Assembly (NCBI GenBank): GCA_010909165.1
Contig: VJWM01000011.1
Span: forward strand, 124,001-188,000
Direction of reading: 5' to 3'
Length of the DNA: 64,000 nucleotides
Origin: Anthoceros angustus
Lineage: Eukaryota > Streptophyta > Anthocerotopsida > Anthocerotales > Anthocerotaceae
The position numbers were made by a program, and so were the translations under genes. The notes under the pieces were generated by a model that saw nothing but the letters and a program-made list of their open reading frames with translations, ran no database searches and was not told the origin of the DNA. How positions within the stretch are numbered: position 1 is the first letter of the stretch; every line of letters starts with the position of its first letter. This document shows, one piece after another, positions 1 through 11,731 of the stretch.

Positions 1-489
1 GTAGGTAGTTCTAGAGCGGGTCTCAAACACGGTCTTCTTGGCGACCAAAAGCCGTCTACATAATGTAAGGAACAAGTAAGTATCCAATTTCAGCCTCTCT
101 CACGCGGTAGCATGGTCCTCCTCCCCTTCACCCTCAATTTCCTCGACCTTGCGCCGCTTCAAGCGTCCCAACCTTGTGCTTCCTGCCCTTGACGGCTCCC
201 TCCAATGCTCGCGGCATTGAGAAGACTTCCCTCCTTTGGTGGCGCACTACGCTCGGAAGGTGTCACAGCGCTCGGCGTTTCTCTCTTTCCTTCCTCCTCT
301 TGGCGCTCAACTCGTAGCTAGGGTTCTCCCTCCCCTTCAGCTGGTGCGCAATCTCCTTTCTCTCCTTCGCGCTCCGTAGCGATGGCGATGGCGTGGGTGA
401 TGGCAACCTTCCTTTTCTCTTTCCGCCTTACGCTCCGGCTCGGTCCAGTTCTTTGCAGTGAGGATGCCTCCGTTCAAGAGAGTTGCCCA

Positions 490-1005
490 AAGCGCACTTT
501 GCCCTCAGCGGATGCCACGGAGTTCCCAACCCTAGATGCGGTTCAACATTCTAAATTACCTAAGCCTTCCTAAATTACCTATTTTCCTACCTTATCCGCT
601 TCCCAAATTAGTCACCTTCTAATTAATCCTATTTATCTACTCCCCTATTGGTGAGCATATATAGTGGATATCGCCTTTATTCTAATTTTCCTTTTTCCGA
701 GATTTCGTCAACCCACGGTGATACGCGACTTACCACGGTGATGCTTCTTTCTCGACCTCACGGCGTGGTGGCGACCTACGGCGGATCTGCCGACCCCCTC
801 GCCCTCACTCGCCTTGCAGGGTCGTTTTGACCCGTTCTTCTTCAGGATATCCTTTTCTTCCTAACAATATCCTACAACTCCGACTTCAAGATTCTCGAGA
901 AAATTTCTTGGCATGCTCTCTTCAATCGTTCTAGCCAAAAAAATCAAACTTGTTTGTCTTGGCTCTTTTGGGCTGGTTGCCCAAACTTTTTCGTTCCACA
1001 TACTC
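490..1005 (-). repeat. 3' LTR of the gypsy element (left copy)
   Basis: Matches 6890-7407 in the same orientation. Shared landmarks are TATTGGTGAGCATATATAG near 650 and 7036, GGTCGTTTTGACCCGTTCTT near 822 and 7213, and GGTTGCCCAAACTTTT near 975 and 7377. Positions 1-489 may be more LTR, but I could not align them convincingly to the right copy. The two copies differ by many substitutions and small indels, so the insertion is old. Confidence 0.75.
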
Positions 1006-1392
1006 CCTCCTCACTGTTTGCGTCCTGCAAACAACATACTCGGGTTGAAGGTACTTCTTAACCTTCCACCCATTCACTCTGTGGCAACATTCGCCTAATA
1101 CCGGAGTTGCGGATCCATTCTCATATCTGCTTCCACCTCGTGGGTCCCATCCATCTCTAAGCTTCCTGGAAGTCTAGTCGACTATCATATAGAAGAACCA
1201 AATCCCGTCCGATAGCCTGCTTCCTCACTTCCCATCATGCCGATCTTTTGAGTTCTGAATCCGTGGGTTTCCTCTAAAGCATCTTCCTCGTTCCTCCTGC
1301 TCTATGAGCGATTCTAGTCTAGCTACACTATCCTCTGATCATGCGTTCATCCTCCATGATCACATGGGTAGGTACTTCAAATTCCACGGGCA

Positions 1393-1936
1393 TCACGGTG
1401 ACATGCCATCGTTGATAATAAGGGTCTTCTTGGTGGTTACCTTCTCCGCGGTCCTGTAAGCCCACAGTGCTGAATGCAATTTAGCATCCCAATCATACAT
1501 GTGTGTTACAGTTACCTTGGTGAGGATTGTGCATAGCAACCCGTTCGTCTTCTCCGTCAATCCGTTTGCCTTGGGGTTGTAGGGGGTCGTCTTTCGATGG
1601 CGGATGTTGAAGTAGGTGGTTAGGGACTCAACGACAGAGTTGAGGAAATGTGTCCCCCGGTCGCTGACCAACTCTAAAGGACATCCATACCTTGTTATGA
1701 TGTTCTCGAATAAAACTTTGCCCTGCAGTCGTCCTTCCTCGTTGCTTGCTCCACCATCTTCGCAATAATCCGTAGCCACCAAAATGTCTTGCTTCCTTGT
1801 CCATTGCGTTGGTGGTTTGATTGGCCCCACGAAATCGATTCCCCACTTCTCGAATGGTGCTAACGGTAGTAGGTGAGGCCATTGTGTACACGTAGGCCGC
1901 CCAACCTCGACGCATCACACCTCGGTGAACTCCCAC
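1393..1936 (-). pseudogene. Ty3/gypsy integrase core, broken
   Basis: Minus-strand translation shows the central part of a gypsy integrase: MGPIKPPTQW followed by a strand with VATDY (first catalytic Asp), then LVSDRGTHFLNS (second catalytic Asp), and TPYNPKANGLTEKTNG, which contains the position of the catalytic Glu. The end ALWAYRTAEK is the usual motif after the core. The upstream part (to about 1936) is in another frame and still reads as the approach to the core (EVGNRFRGANQTTNAMDKEA). The last part before the 3' LTR is not recognisable. It is non-functional because of the frameshift and degraded flanks. Confidence 0.85.
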
Positions 1937-2041
1937 ATCCTTGCATCGTAGCCCACGAACCCATTCAAAATCTTCTTAACGGTCACTGTCGAATAGTGTC
2001 CACCAGCCTCTTCGCATGTAGTGCCTCGGGCAGTGCGGCCT

Positions 2042-2890
2042 CTTCAACCTCGAGACACCTCCGAATCTTCTCGTCGGCCTAGCTTGTATGCGTCTCCTTT
2101 AGGCAATAGGGCGAGGCTTTATGGAAAACAGCCCGCCCCTCCTGGACAAACCATCGGGCATGATTCCATGCTCCGAACTTGCGTACTTCACCGTTCAGCA
2201 TATCTTGGGCATGAACGCCCTCACGTTCTAATCTCCTTCCCGGGCATACTCGTCGCCTCCTGCTCCGTTAGTAGCCCCGGGTGGCGTGGATCCCTCTTCA
2301 ATCCATCGCCTTCCTGTTCGCCCATCTTGCCGCTCCACGACTGCGGCGTTTACATGCTCCTCCTCACAGGTGATCTCTTCCATTCCTTGGTCTAGCCTCG
2401 TGCCTAGGTCCTCGTGCTCCCATGGCGACCTCTTGGCCTTCCTGCACCTCCATGTCCTCCGTGACGAGTGCCGCCTTCAACCTCGAGGCACCTCCGAATC
2501 TTCTCGTCCGGCCCAGCTTGTATAAACGCCTCCTTTAGCAATAGGGCGAGGCTTTATGGAGAAAACAGCCCGCCCTCCTCGGACAAACCATCGGGCATGA
2601 TTCCATGCTCTAGAACTTGTACTCACCGCTCAACAGTATCTTGGGCATGAACGCCTCACGCTCTAATCTCCTCCTCCTGTGCATACTACGCCGCCGCCTG
2701 CTCCTGCTAGTAGCCCTAGTGGCATGGATCCCTCTGCCCATCGCCTCCGCCCATGCCGCACGCCTCCCCTGCACCGTTGCATGCTCCTCCTCACAACTGA
2801 TCTCTTCCATTCCCGCTGTCTAGCCTCGTGACTAGGTCCAGCTGCTCCCATGGCGAACTCTGGCCTTCCTGCACCTCCATGTCCTCCGAG
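2042..2890. repeat. 433-bp tandem duplication inside pol
   Basis: Two adjacent direct copies, 2042-2474 and 2475-2890, lie between the RNase H and integrase regions. Shared landmarks include CTTCAACCTCGAGRCACCTC at both starts, CAATAGGGCGAGGCTTTATG near 2105 and 2540, CATCGGGCATGATTCCATG near 2152 and 2588, and CCTGCACCTCCATGTCCTCC at both ends. Similarity is high with scattered indels. On the minus strand each copy reads through a pol linker segment in broken frame, so this is a secondary duplication of pol sequence and not a normal part of the element. Confidence 0.85.
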
Positions 2891-3142
2891 TGATTTCCCA
2901 TGAATCCGCCACCTCCTTCTCGCGAGTTTTCTTCAAACTTGTCATGGGGTGCACCTCCTTCCTTTGCCAACTCGTGGCCTCCACTTGCAGCCCCTGCTCA
3001 CCCTTGAGGAGCATTCCAGCCTCCTCCTCGCGCCCTTGGCGCCATCCTATCTCCTCTCGGTTCCAGTTGTCTGCTGACTTTTCACACTGCGCTCCCTTCT
3101 TGCTCATTTGGCCTCTCTGCAACAAGACTTGCTGATCAATTC

Positions 3143-3710
3143 TTAGGCCGTCTTCAACATGCTCACGTCCTCCCCTTGACCAGTGCTGCGGCTCCTCGTC
3201 GGAAATCGGTCGTCAGCCCTCAAGTCGCTCTCCGGTTTTCGGGGCGAAATAAAATCAGCATTGATCTTGCTTCCACAACCTAGTTTCACGTCGTAATCAA
3301 ATTCTTGCAGCGGTATGGCACCCATCCGCAATCCTTCACGACAAATCGGCTTGACAAGATACTTCAGCAAAATGGTCAACATGGAGCGTCACCTTGCAAG
3401 CAAGCGGATAGTGTCTAAACTTCTTACGAGTAAATGATACCAAGACCCTCCGCTCCGTGGTTGAGTAGTTCTCGTCAGTGCATCTACCGGCATAGAAAAT
3501 CGGATGATCCCGTTTCTTCTCGTCCTTCTGGCTTAATACAGTCCCAATGGCATAAGCAGACACATCTACGTATACGTGAAACGGTTTCTCCCAATCTGGC
3601 GGTTGTAACGTTGGTGCGCTCACCAAGCTGTCCTTTAGCTGCTGAAAAGCCTCCTGTCTTGTATCGGTCCATTCGAACGATGTATCCTTCTTGGTCAATT
3701 GTGTCAACAA
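3143..3710 (-). pseudogene. Ty3/gypsy RNase H domain, broken
   Basis: Minus-strand frame with FEWTDTRQEAFQQLKDSL, the gypsy connection before RNase H, then HVYVDVSAYAIGTVLSQ, containing the first catalytic Asp in the VYVD context, and YSTTERRVL, equivalent to the usual YSxTERExLA helix with the catalytic Glu. A frameshift near 3340 moves the reading to the frame that carries LKYLVKPICREGLRMGAIPL and FDYDVKLGCGSKINADFIS, the normal end of gypsy RNase H. All expected landmarks are present but in two frames, so the domain is inactive. Confidence 0.85.
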
Positions 3711-3754
3711 GGCTGCCTTCTTGGCGAAGTCTTTGATGAACCTCCTGTAATATC

Positions 3755-4470
3755 CTACCAGCCCCTACAAAGCACGCTTTGCCTCACCGTTTGTGGTGCG
3801 TCCATCTCAGCTATCACTGCTACTTTATCCTTATCCACCTGCAATCCTCTTACTGAGACTCGATGTGCTAACAAAATGCCCTCCGTCATACCAAAATAAC
3901 ACTTCCCGGATGAAGTTTCATGTTCGACTCTGCATTTCTGGAAACATTGTCTCAAATGATCTAGATGCCGGTTTCTCCTCCCAAACACGCAAAAATCATC
4001 CAGGAATACCTCCATGAACTTCCTAAAAATCTCGAATATATAGCGTTTTGGAAAGTGGCGGGGCATTCCGAAGGAGCTTGAATAAGCGTAGGTTCCCCAA
4101 TCCGTTGTGAATGTTGTCTTGTCCTGATCTTCCTTCCTTGTGAAAATCGATTGTACCGAATACCGTCAAGAAAGTACATCTCATGTCCGGCTACCGTGTC
4201 CAGCACACTGTCCATGAAAGGCAAAGGGTGATGATCCTTCTTCGTTGCTTCATTGAGCTTCCTGAAATCCTGGCATACCCGAACCTTTCCTGCTGCTTCT
4301 TCGGTACAATCACAATTGGTGCGACCCACTCACTGGTGAGCACCGGGTAGATTACTCCTGCCTCCAAATATTGATCGAGTTGATCTTTAACAACCATGGA
4401 GTACTTGGGATTCAGTCGGTATTGCTTGATCCTCACCGGAGTGCTGCCCTCCTTCAAGTCGATTCGATGT
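3755..4470 (-). pseudogene. Ty3/gypsy reverse transcriptase, broken
   Basis: Three overlapping minus-strand frames together give a gypsy RT. The first carries IKQYRLNPKYSMVVKDQLDQ and GVIYPVLTSEWVAPIVIVPKK; the second carries VRVCQDFRKLNEATKKDHHPLP; the third carries MEVFLDDFCVFG, equivalent to the catalytic box F-V-Y-x-DDF, then HLDHLRQCFQKC. The region between the second and third frame is degraded where SGYNQI and the FGL/FGMP turn should stand; only MPRHF remains of the latter. Several frameshifts make it non-functional. This is the strongest single piece of evidence for the element type. Confidence 0.9.
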
Positions 4471-6889
4471 ATCCCCAGTTCTTCGGTATTCTGTCATGTC
4501 GGTAATCTTGAAGGCAAACACATCGACATACTCCCTAAAGCCTACGAAACTCTTTCTCTACATCCTAGATACCTAGAAACCTTGACTACCTTGCCGGGCT
4601 CTAACTCTAAGTCCTCTGACCGGGATCTACATATTCCTTGTGCTACTGTCTTGGTTCGGATCCCTCCTCAGGAAAATCACGATCATAGGCTTTACCCTTC
4701 CAAAAGGCTACTCCCTCTCTATGTGCCTCATCTTCTGACTCTTCTACGACATCCTCTACGTGCAAGCATGAATACTCCAAATCACTCTTTATTTGACCTC
4801 AGAGGTCCCGATAAGCTTAGTCCTTGCAGGAGCTTACCCCGTGCTACAGGGTGTACCCATCGAGGGTCAGACTCCCCTCATAGGAGCCTTGCTCCATGAC
4901 AAGCGATCGCCGGTCGATTCTCTTGGACTTGAAGGTGATGCCACTACGACCAAAATCAAAAACATTATGCATACAACCAAGGCGCTATCAAAACCTTATA
5001 GCCTAAATCGAAACCGGCCGCATCACCTTCTCCTTCCTTCTCGCATCGGTGAGGACTTTCCGGTCAAGATCTCCATTGCTCTTTGCGATGTTTTTTTGTC
5101 CATATCTACCATAGAGCATCTTCAAGAGTCTTCATCCCCATTCGCCGCACCATGCGGATCTCCTCACTAATCCCTTGGACCTTTTCGTCTTTGGGCTCCT
5201 CTCCAGCTCGGGCCTTCCTTGCTCATGGGGTAAGGGTTCCTTACCCCTCCTTCCTCTCGGCGGATCTAATCCGCCCTTAATCTCTTGGTGGGGTTGTCTC
5301 CCCACCACCTCAGGCTCCTCAGGGCATACTCTGGGACCCCGGCTCCTTCATCCTCGGCCAGCCTCACGCGGCCCGACTCCCAGCCCCACGCGCCGCGGTA
5401 CCCTACTACCGGTAGTCTGGCGGACTAAAGGCGTGGGTTGGTATCTACCACTGCGGTAGACTAGTCAGTGGGTGGTCCCGTGGTGGTGACCCCTGTGGCG
5501 GGCTGTCCCCCTCCTTACCCCTCCGCCATCTTTCCTCCTTGGCATCAGCGGCTTCTCCTTCCGTCTCACTGTCTCCTCGGACTCCTCGAGTCCATGCTCA
5601 TGGCCTCATCAAAGTCGGAGGCCTGCAGGCTGCTGCAGCTCCTTCATCATCATGAGGACCTAATGTCCTCCTCTTGGCCAAATGCAATACTTCATTGTTG
5701 GCCTTCAAAATCCTATTATGGAGGTGAGCCCTAAGCTGTAATGCATCGGAGATCATCAATCTCCGTGGGCCACTCTCCATCCTCACCTACTCTTGTGCAT
5801 CCCTTGCGTGGTCAATTCTCCCACCGTCACACGGAGGTTACATTTCCTCCCTTGCTTCCTCTTTGGTTGGCTAATTTTGCTTGAAGGGCATAATCCCAAA
5901 ATCTTCTCTTCCTCACCACACCGGCATCACCATGCACCACCTTCTTGTGGTGCTCCTCCTCTGGGACCTCCTTTGTTCCAATTTGGTCCATGGCAAGCCT
6001 CTCCTTCTCGCTTGCAGCATTCTTCATGCTCCGACTCGCAATTCTTGGTCTTGAGCTTCTTGCTCCTTCTTCTCCTCCAAGTTATCTGGGTCCTCCATGA
6101 TTCTTCCTCCATATCCGGATTTTGATGGCTTGGGTAGCCATCACTTGCTCTAGCGTCCATTTCTTTGAACCGCCACCTTTTTCCTAGAGCCTCGTTTTTT
6201 TCGTCTTGCTCTAATTGGGCAAAATGCTCCTCCGCCTTTGCCTCCAAGGTCCCTTTGGGTTGTCGCCGAATGGCTCTCTCTCCTCATGCTGACAACCTTC
6301 CTCAGGACCTTCTCCGCGTTGATCCACAAGGTCGTGGCTCTCTGACCTTCTCCAACTTGGCTGCCTTCGTCGGACTCCATGGCCTCCAGTGCCATTTGGT
6401 CCCTGCTCTCCTCTCGGTCATCTCACAGGCCTTGACTTCCACTGGCATGCCCACAAGAGGCTGCTAGTTCCTAGCCCCTTCAAGTCTCATACGCCTACCG
6501 GCCTCTTTCGGAAATCTCCAGCTCCTTGCACTCACGGGCCCAGCCAGCGGCGTGGGTCCCCTCACCGTCGCCCATCCGCTCTCCCACCCGGTAGCGGGTG
6601 ATGGCGGCTGGGTGCCTTCGCGGTGCCATGGCACTTCTCCTTCCCCTTCTACCGCCGTGCCTACGTGGGGTGACTACCTACCCATGATGGGCTGCTCCCC
6701 AGGTGATGCGCACGCCTACCGTGGTGGTGTCTCTGCCAGGTGGTGGGGTGCCTCCCATGCAATGGTGGGGACTCCCCAGGGCATCACCCCCTCAGCCCCT
6801 TCTCTCATAGACTACCATGGCCCTCCTTGGCCGGGTTTTGCTCTTCTCCTCCTCCTTACGTCCCAACTTCATGTCGTGAAGTGGAGGAG
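4471..6889 (-). other. Gag/protease region of the gypsy element, unrecognisable
   Basis: By position this should hold protease and gag. I found no protease DTG/DSG motif in a readable frame. Minus-strand frames at 5827-6395 encode highly charged Lys/Glu/Arg-rich peptides that could be gag coiled coil, but nothing diagnostic such as a CCHC knuckle is visible. The plus strand is C/T-rich. I treat it as degraded internal element sequence. Confidence 0.4.
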
Positions 6890-7407
6890 GCCAAGCACTT
6901 TGCCCTCTTTAGATGTCGCACTGAGGCCTAGTAACCCTAGATTGGGTTTCCCATTCCTAAATTCCTAATTTCCCTACCCTATGCATATCCCGAATCAATT
7001 ACTTTCTAATTAATCCTATTCATCTATTCCCCTATTGGTGAGCATATATAGTGGATATTCCCCTATTCTAATTTCCTTTTTAGCGAGGTTCGACCTACCA
7101 CGGTGATACGCCAGCACACTTGCTGTAGTCTCGCTCCTTTTTCAGCCTACCGGCGTGAGGGTGGCGATTACGGTGGTGGTTTGTCACCCACCGACCTTCT
7201 GACCTGCCTCCCTCGTCTGGGGTCGTTTTGACCCGTTCTTTTCTGGGATATCCTCGCTGCCTTCCTAACAATATCCTACAACTCTAGCTCCAAGCTTCTC
7301 AGAAAATTCTCAACACGCCCCTTTTCAATCGTTTTAGCCAAAAAATCAAATTTGTTCATTTCCGGCTCTTTTGACTGGTTGCCCAAACTTTTGCGTTCAC
7401 ACACGCC
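6890..7407 (-). repeat. 5' LTR of the gypsy element (right copy)
   Basis: Right-hand partner of the repeat at 490-1005. On the minus strand it begins TGTGTGAACGC near 7407, consistent with a 5'-TG LTR terminus. It carries the same TGAGCATATATAG and GGTCGTTTTGACCCGTTCTT landmarks. The inner boundary is not sharp and could lie further left. I found no primer-binding site next to it. Confidence 0.7.
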
Positions 7408-8740
7408 CACAAGCTCAACATAAAGACTTGACCGAGTGCATGATAGTTGTGCAGTGCGAAGAAGATGATGGACTTATGGCCACGAGTAGCGCAACACCTT
7501 CCGTGGGCGAGAACTGATGACCTCGCTTGGAAGCGTCTTGCCGTGCTGCCACAGGCACACCTTCACCTCAACCGCAACCTCAAGCGGAAGAGTGACCCGG
7601 AGCTGCCTCAGCCGACGGAGTGAAATTCTTAATGCAGCTACACCAACCGAGGGACATGGTCCCATCTATAGTCGGAACTAACAAACGCTTTTTCGAATGG
7701 CATGCGGATGGGACATTCTCACAAGCACTCTTCACTGAGGAACCCGGATGTAGCACACATGGGCACGCTAGCATCCCAATATGTCGTGGATTTGTGGAGG
7801 AATGATGCATGGTATGGACGCCATTGATTCATTCTATGGATGCGAGGGTAAAACCAAGGCTCCTCCAAGGAGGAGGTTGCGAATGGATCTCGTCGGATGA
7901 GCGGAGGTTGCTCGAAACCTAAACGACGGAAAACCAAAGATTCTCGATCTCTTTAATTGATGGGTGAATCTTGAGGACCACTATAGACAATGTGGCTTGG
8001 CGTGATTGGGCTGCCCGGACAATGATTTGCAGAGGTTGAAGCCATGTCGTACAGTTGCCCATGCGCAAATGGGGTGCCTTACGAGTCAAGTATCTTGATA
8101 AGTGAGTTGAACACACCGACGTTAAATTTGATCAGAGAATGTCGAGGTGATTTTGTTTATGATGACTTCAATAACCCAATTCATCATTACCGTGATGGGA
8201 AGCGATAATTAAATTCCAAGCTGGTAATTTATAATTGTTGGGAAAATCACTTTCAGCAGGCGGTAAAAATAGAGGATTAAAACCAATTACCTTATTGGTA
8301 AAATAAGTATTTCCACTCAAGTAAATTACACGTTTGCTTTTTGAATTTTGAAGCGACAACAAGCGAGTAAGTCTTGACGGTTCATCTACAGCGATACAAC
8401 GTCACGACAATCGATTGACCATGCGGCACCGACAGTGTGACCTATTGCGCAGTCCGCATTCTTCAGCGCATCCGCTAGTTGGGTATAGCAAAATCGATGG
8501 GCCCACGACGGGTTTGCATCACCGTCCGTTGGCTTGAGGCCGGCGGACTTCCATAACACGGGATCGGATCTCAGCGGCAGCGGTTTGCATTTTCGTTTCT
8601 ATTTCGTGGGATGACATGCGGCAACCTCGGTATGGTTTGCCGACCACCGCGGGACGGAACGGTGATTGAGTGAAGCAACCTTCACAACACGTTATTCTTA
8701 TCTTTATGTCGTGTTGGATATGTCGGGTAAAATAACGCTA
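7408..8740. other. No recognisable gene
   Basis: Both strands contain only short frames without a family motif. Position suggests degraded internal sequence of the minus-strand copia element to the right, but I see no copia pol motif here and no matching 3' LTR. Confidence 0.3.
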
Positions 8741-9740
8741 TCACAGAGAAACCCCGCGTGATAAGTTTGCCCTAAACGATATAACCACGTTTTTTTTCAC
8801 GAGATAAAAACACCGTTGTGTAGTAGTGCAAACATAATAATTCTTTCCATTGAACCTGTCCTTCTCTTTAAAGCTGTCACCATAATGATTAATCAAAGTA
8901 TGATTAGTATTTCCAGGAGGATCCATCACAGGTGTGTTTAGTGACTTCTTCTTGACGTTAAATACTCCAGCCATAGAAGGCGATCTAGAGGACTAAGCCT
9001 CGTGATGCGACTTTTCATCTTCTCTAATGCATGCTCGAAACTCCTCCCTTGTAATAACACATTAGGAGATGACGACACCTTGGAAATTCTGCACATCTAT
9101 GAACTTAGAGGCTGGACACCTTTGTCCTTAGTTCGATTAGCTCTTCCTTGAGATCAAGATGTTGGATTCTAAGAGATGATAGTTGTCGATCTAGGTCGTC
9201 AATTTTATGAGTTTCTATGTCTTGGCCTTGCGGACTATAAGAATTAGGAGTGGTAGTACTGACTCTCAAATTCGGGATATGTTGGATTGCTAGCTCTAAT
9301 GCTTTGGCGTGAATTGGTCTAAGAACTTCTAGCAAATCACGTAGCTAACAATCGACTTCCCTTGATGTGGTTTAGAAATTAGAATAGATGCAATGAAGTT
9401 AGCTATGCAGGAAGAGGTTTCATCAATCTCTCCTACTATGATGTGTGAACTTCTATTGCTTCTAATGTTCTTTCTCCTAACTTGTTCTTGTTGTCTTGCG
9501 GGCAATCTCTTTTCCTAATTCTAGGCCTCTTCCTTCTAAGGAAAACACTTCCATGGAGGAGGGACAAGGAATTAGTGCATAAAAGCATTATTAGAAAAGA
9601 TATATTCACATGAGAAGAAAACATAAAAGAGCAGCAATTCTAGAATGAACACAATCCATCTAGCAAGGTGCTAGATTGAAAAGTGCCTCTAGATAAGCTC
9701 CTTATATGTTTGAAGCTGCACGCATAGTGGAGAGCAAGAT

Positions 9741-9751
9741 GCTCGATACCA
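9741..9751 (-). other. Primer-binding site (initiator tRNA-Met type)
   Basis: Minus strand reads TGGTATCGAGC immediately after the LTR end, one deletion away from TGGTATCAGAGC, the copia primer-binding site complementary to initiator tRNA-Met. Its adjacency to the LTR fixes element orientation. Confidence 0.75.
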
Positions 9752-10023
9752 TGATGAAAATCACGTCTTGCTCTTAGATGCAAAGTAGTACAATGCAATG
9801 AATTAATTAAAGAGTAAAGTACAAGCCTTTATATAGGCTGGGTGGTTATGGTGGTTAGGTGGTTAGAACAATATGTTATTGTAACCACTAAGTTGTTGTA
9901 ACTAATATAACAACTAACTACCTAGAGCAACTAACTAGATAACTACCTAATGCCCTAGGCCTAAATTAATGTTTAAATGTACGGCCCTAATGAATAGTGC
10001 CCTAAGCTAGATATATTTCATCA
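9752..10023 (-). repeat. Copia element A LTR, 272 bp
   Basis: Both ends are defined by an 8-bp inverted terminus: TGATGAAA at 9752 and TTTCATCA at 10016-10023. On the minus strand it starts TGATGAAATATATC and ends GATTTTCATCA, directly followed by the primer-binding site. A TATA-like CCTATATAAAGG lies about 90 bp before the end on the minus strand, as expected for an LTR promoter. Flanking target-site duplication could not be tested because the other end is missing. Confidence 0.8.
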
Positions 10024-10347
10024 CTTTGTGTTGGCTTCTAGTTGCTTCTTCTTCAAGCAATGCTCCCACTAGCTCTGAAGCTCATCAATGGGAGAGGGAT
10101 ATTCACAGCTTATTAACTTCTTAGCTTGTGTACATGCGGTGTGTGGGATGTCACAAAATGTGACCATGATTACGGTAAGGAGATGAGAGTCTAAGTCAAC
10201 TCCCCTTTAGAAAGAACGTCTCACGAAGATCCTTGACCTTTGAAGCTAAGGTTTGAACACTCCAACATGTTTTCAATTGAGTCACCTTCCTTCATTCTAT
10301 AGTTTTGGAAGTGTTTCAGCGCCATCACACTCATGTGATTTAAATCA

Positions 10348-11177
10348 TCAGTCCTTCAATCGTTTCCAAATCTGCTGCGACTTAGCCCCACGATGCCTCA
10401 ACATGTCGGATGTTCGGCCCTGCGTATAAGGTACATGGGCGCATCGTTCTTGATGACCATGCTTCCGACAGATCCATCGAAGCTCCAGCGGTATGGTTTC
10501 ACCACCACTTGTGATTCTCCACAACTTGCGGTTTTGAAGAGCACCTTGGATCCTCATGACCCAAATGTCGTGTCGGTTCCTCCGAACCTATCTTTCTCCT
10601 TGAACCCATCTCCGGCCAACACTTGATGTATACGCCATGTTTGATGCGGGCTTGTATGCGCCTTACGAATATGTCTTTGATTCTTCTTCGTCGTTATTGA
10701 AGAGTCCTCCAAAGATCGTTTGCCATAAAGCGATTCTACGGTATGTGGGGAAGATTTGGCTCCACATCCCGAGAGAGGCGTACCTCTGAGATCCTTGTGT
10801 TCCTCATTTCCAGCGATTATAGATAGGTTGTGCGGGAAGGCGGAATTTGGAGCATCAAACTTGTGTTCTTGCATTTTGCGAATGCTTTTGTCTTCCTCTA
10901 CAAGCGGGATTGTTCAAAGCGGGCTGCAACAAGGTAGTTTGTAATCCAAATGATTGATTTGTTCTCGGATATCACGGATATCCACACTAATTGTAACAAC
11001 GCTTTCAACGCGGTCTACAATTTGCTTTGTTGCCTCTAATCTCTCCACAATCGTATTAACACTAGGGTTTGGTGTTATCTGTATTGTGAGGAAACCACTT
11101 GTGTCCTGCTTTACGAAAGCTCTCTCGACGCGCACTGCAAATTTTGTGGATTTGGGAGGAGGAGCAAATGTAAACAA
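10348..11177 (-). pseudogene. Copia gag polyprotein fragment
   Basis: Three minus-strand frames in series: a coiled-coil N-terminal part (VERLEATKQIVDRVESV at 11177-10914), a middle part ending GDGFKEKDRFGG, and RIQGALQNRKLWRITSGGET at 10557-10348, ending QQIWKRLKD. These match the usual order in copia gag (UBN2-type): F-x-G-x-x-Y, then ALQxxxLWxI, then AxxxWxxL. Further left, LKHFQNYRMKEGDSIEN is the next expected gag block, just before the LTR of element A. Frameshifts separate all parts. Confidence 0.7.
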
Positions 11178-11719
11178 GCCCTATGTCTTCATGAAAGACA
11201 AGTTCTACTATTGTGTTAAAGGCTTCTTTCGGATCTCGCTATTTTGCATAGCACGATCACGATTTCTATGACTCCATTCATATATTCTACGATGCATGAT
11301 CCTGCAGATAGCCTATCAACATTCCTGCGTCTATTTTGCCTATTTGGGGTGAGCTCGGTGAGGCGAGGTTGCTTCTTGGCCATCTACATTGGCCATGTCA
11401 TTTGGCTGAACTTTTGCTATTTGGATGCAAATGTTTTGCATTATGTTTTTCCTTTATAATTCTATTAGGCGGTTGTCCTAGTGTATTCCCAAATTGCTTA
11501 GAAGCTTAGAACCGTGGGAGTGCACTAGCCTCTACTGATTTTGCAGATCTAATACGGATGTTTTAAGAAAACAGCAGAAAGTTCATCTTCTTGATTTTTA
11601 TTTTGTTTTCTTAAAATTAGGCGATTTCTAATCAAGAAAACAACAAAACTTATATTTTTGTGCACATCTTTTAATGCACAAAATTATGTGCATGTTCATA
11701 GATGCAATCTACATAGTTT

Positions 11720-11731
11720 GCTCTAATACCA
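11720..11731 (-). other. Degenerate copia primer-binding site
   Basis: Minus strand reads TGGTATTAGAGC, one mismatch from the copia consensus TGGTATCAGAGC. It lies upstream of the gag of element B in the right orientation and marks the inner end of its 5' LTR. Confidence 0.7.

Larger units (their letters stand above)
1..7407 (-). mobile_element. Decayed Ty3/gypsy LTR retrotransposon
   Basis: A minus-strand element bounded by two related terminal sequences (about 490-1005 and 6890-7407). Between them, read on the minus strand, come a charged gag-like region, reverse transcriptase, RNase H and integrase. The order RT-RNase H-integrase is the Ty3/gypsy order; copia elements have integrase first. 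No domain has a clean reading frame: each is split by frameshifts and stops, so the element is dead. The left LTR runs close to the window edge and may extend beyond it. Identification of the superfamily is firm; I did not place it in a lineage. Confidence 0.85.
8741..10023 (-). mobile_element. Copia element A: 5' LTR, PBS and gag start
   Basis: Minus-strand Ty1/copia remnant. Its 5' LTR is 9752-10023, a methionine-initiator-type primer-binding site follows at 9741-9751, then a coiled-coil peptide (about 9335-9105: DDLDRQLSSLRIQHLDLKEE), then a typical gag opening near 8960 (FKEKDRFNGKNYYV, like the usual F-x-G-x-N-Y-x-x-W start). Pol and a 3' LTR were not found. Its right edge interrupts the gag of copia element B, so A inserted into B. 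Confidence 0.7.
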
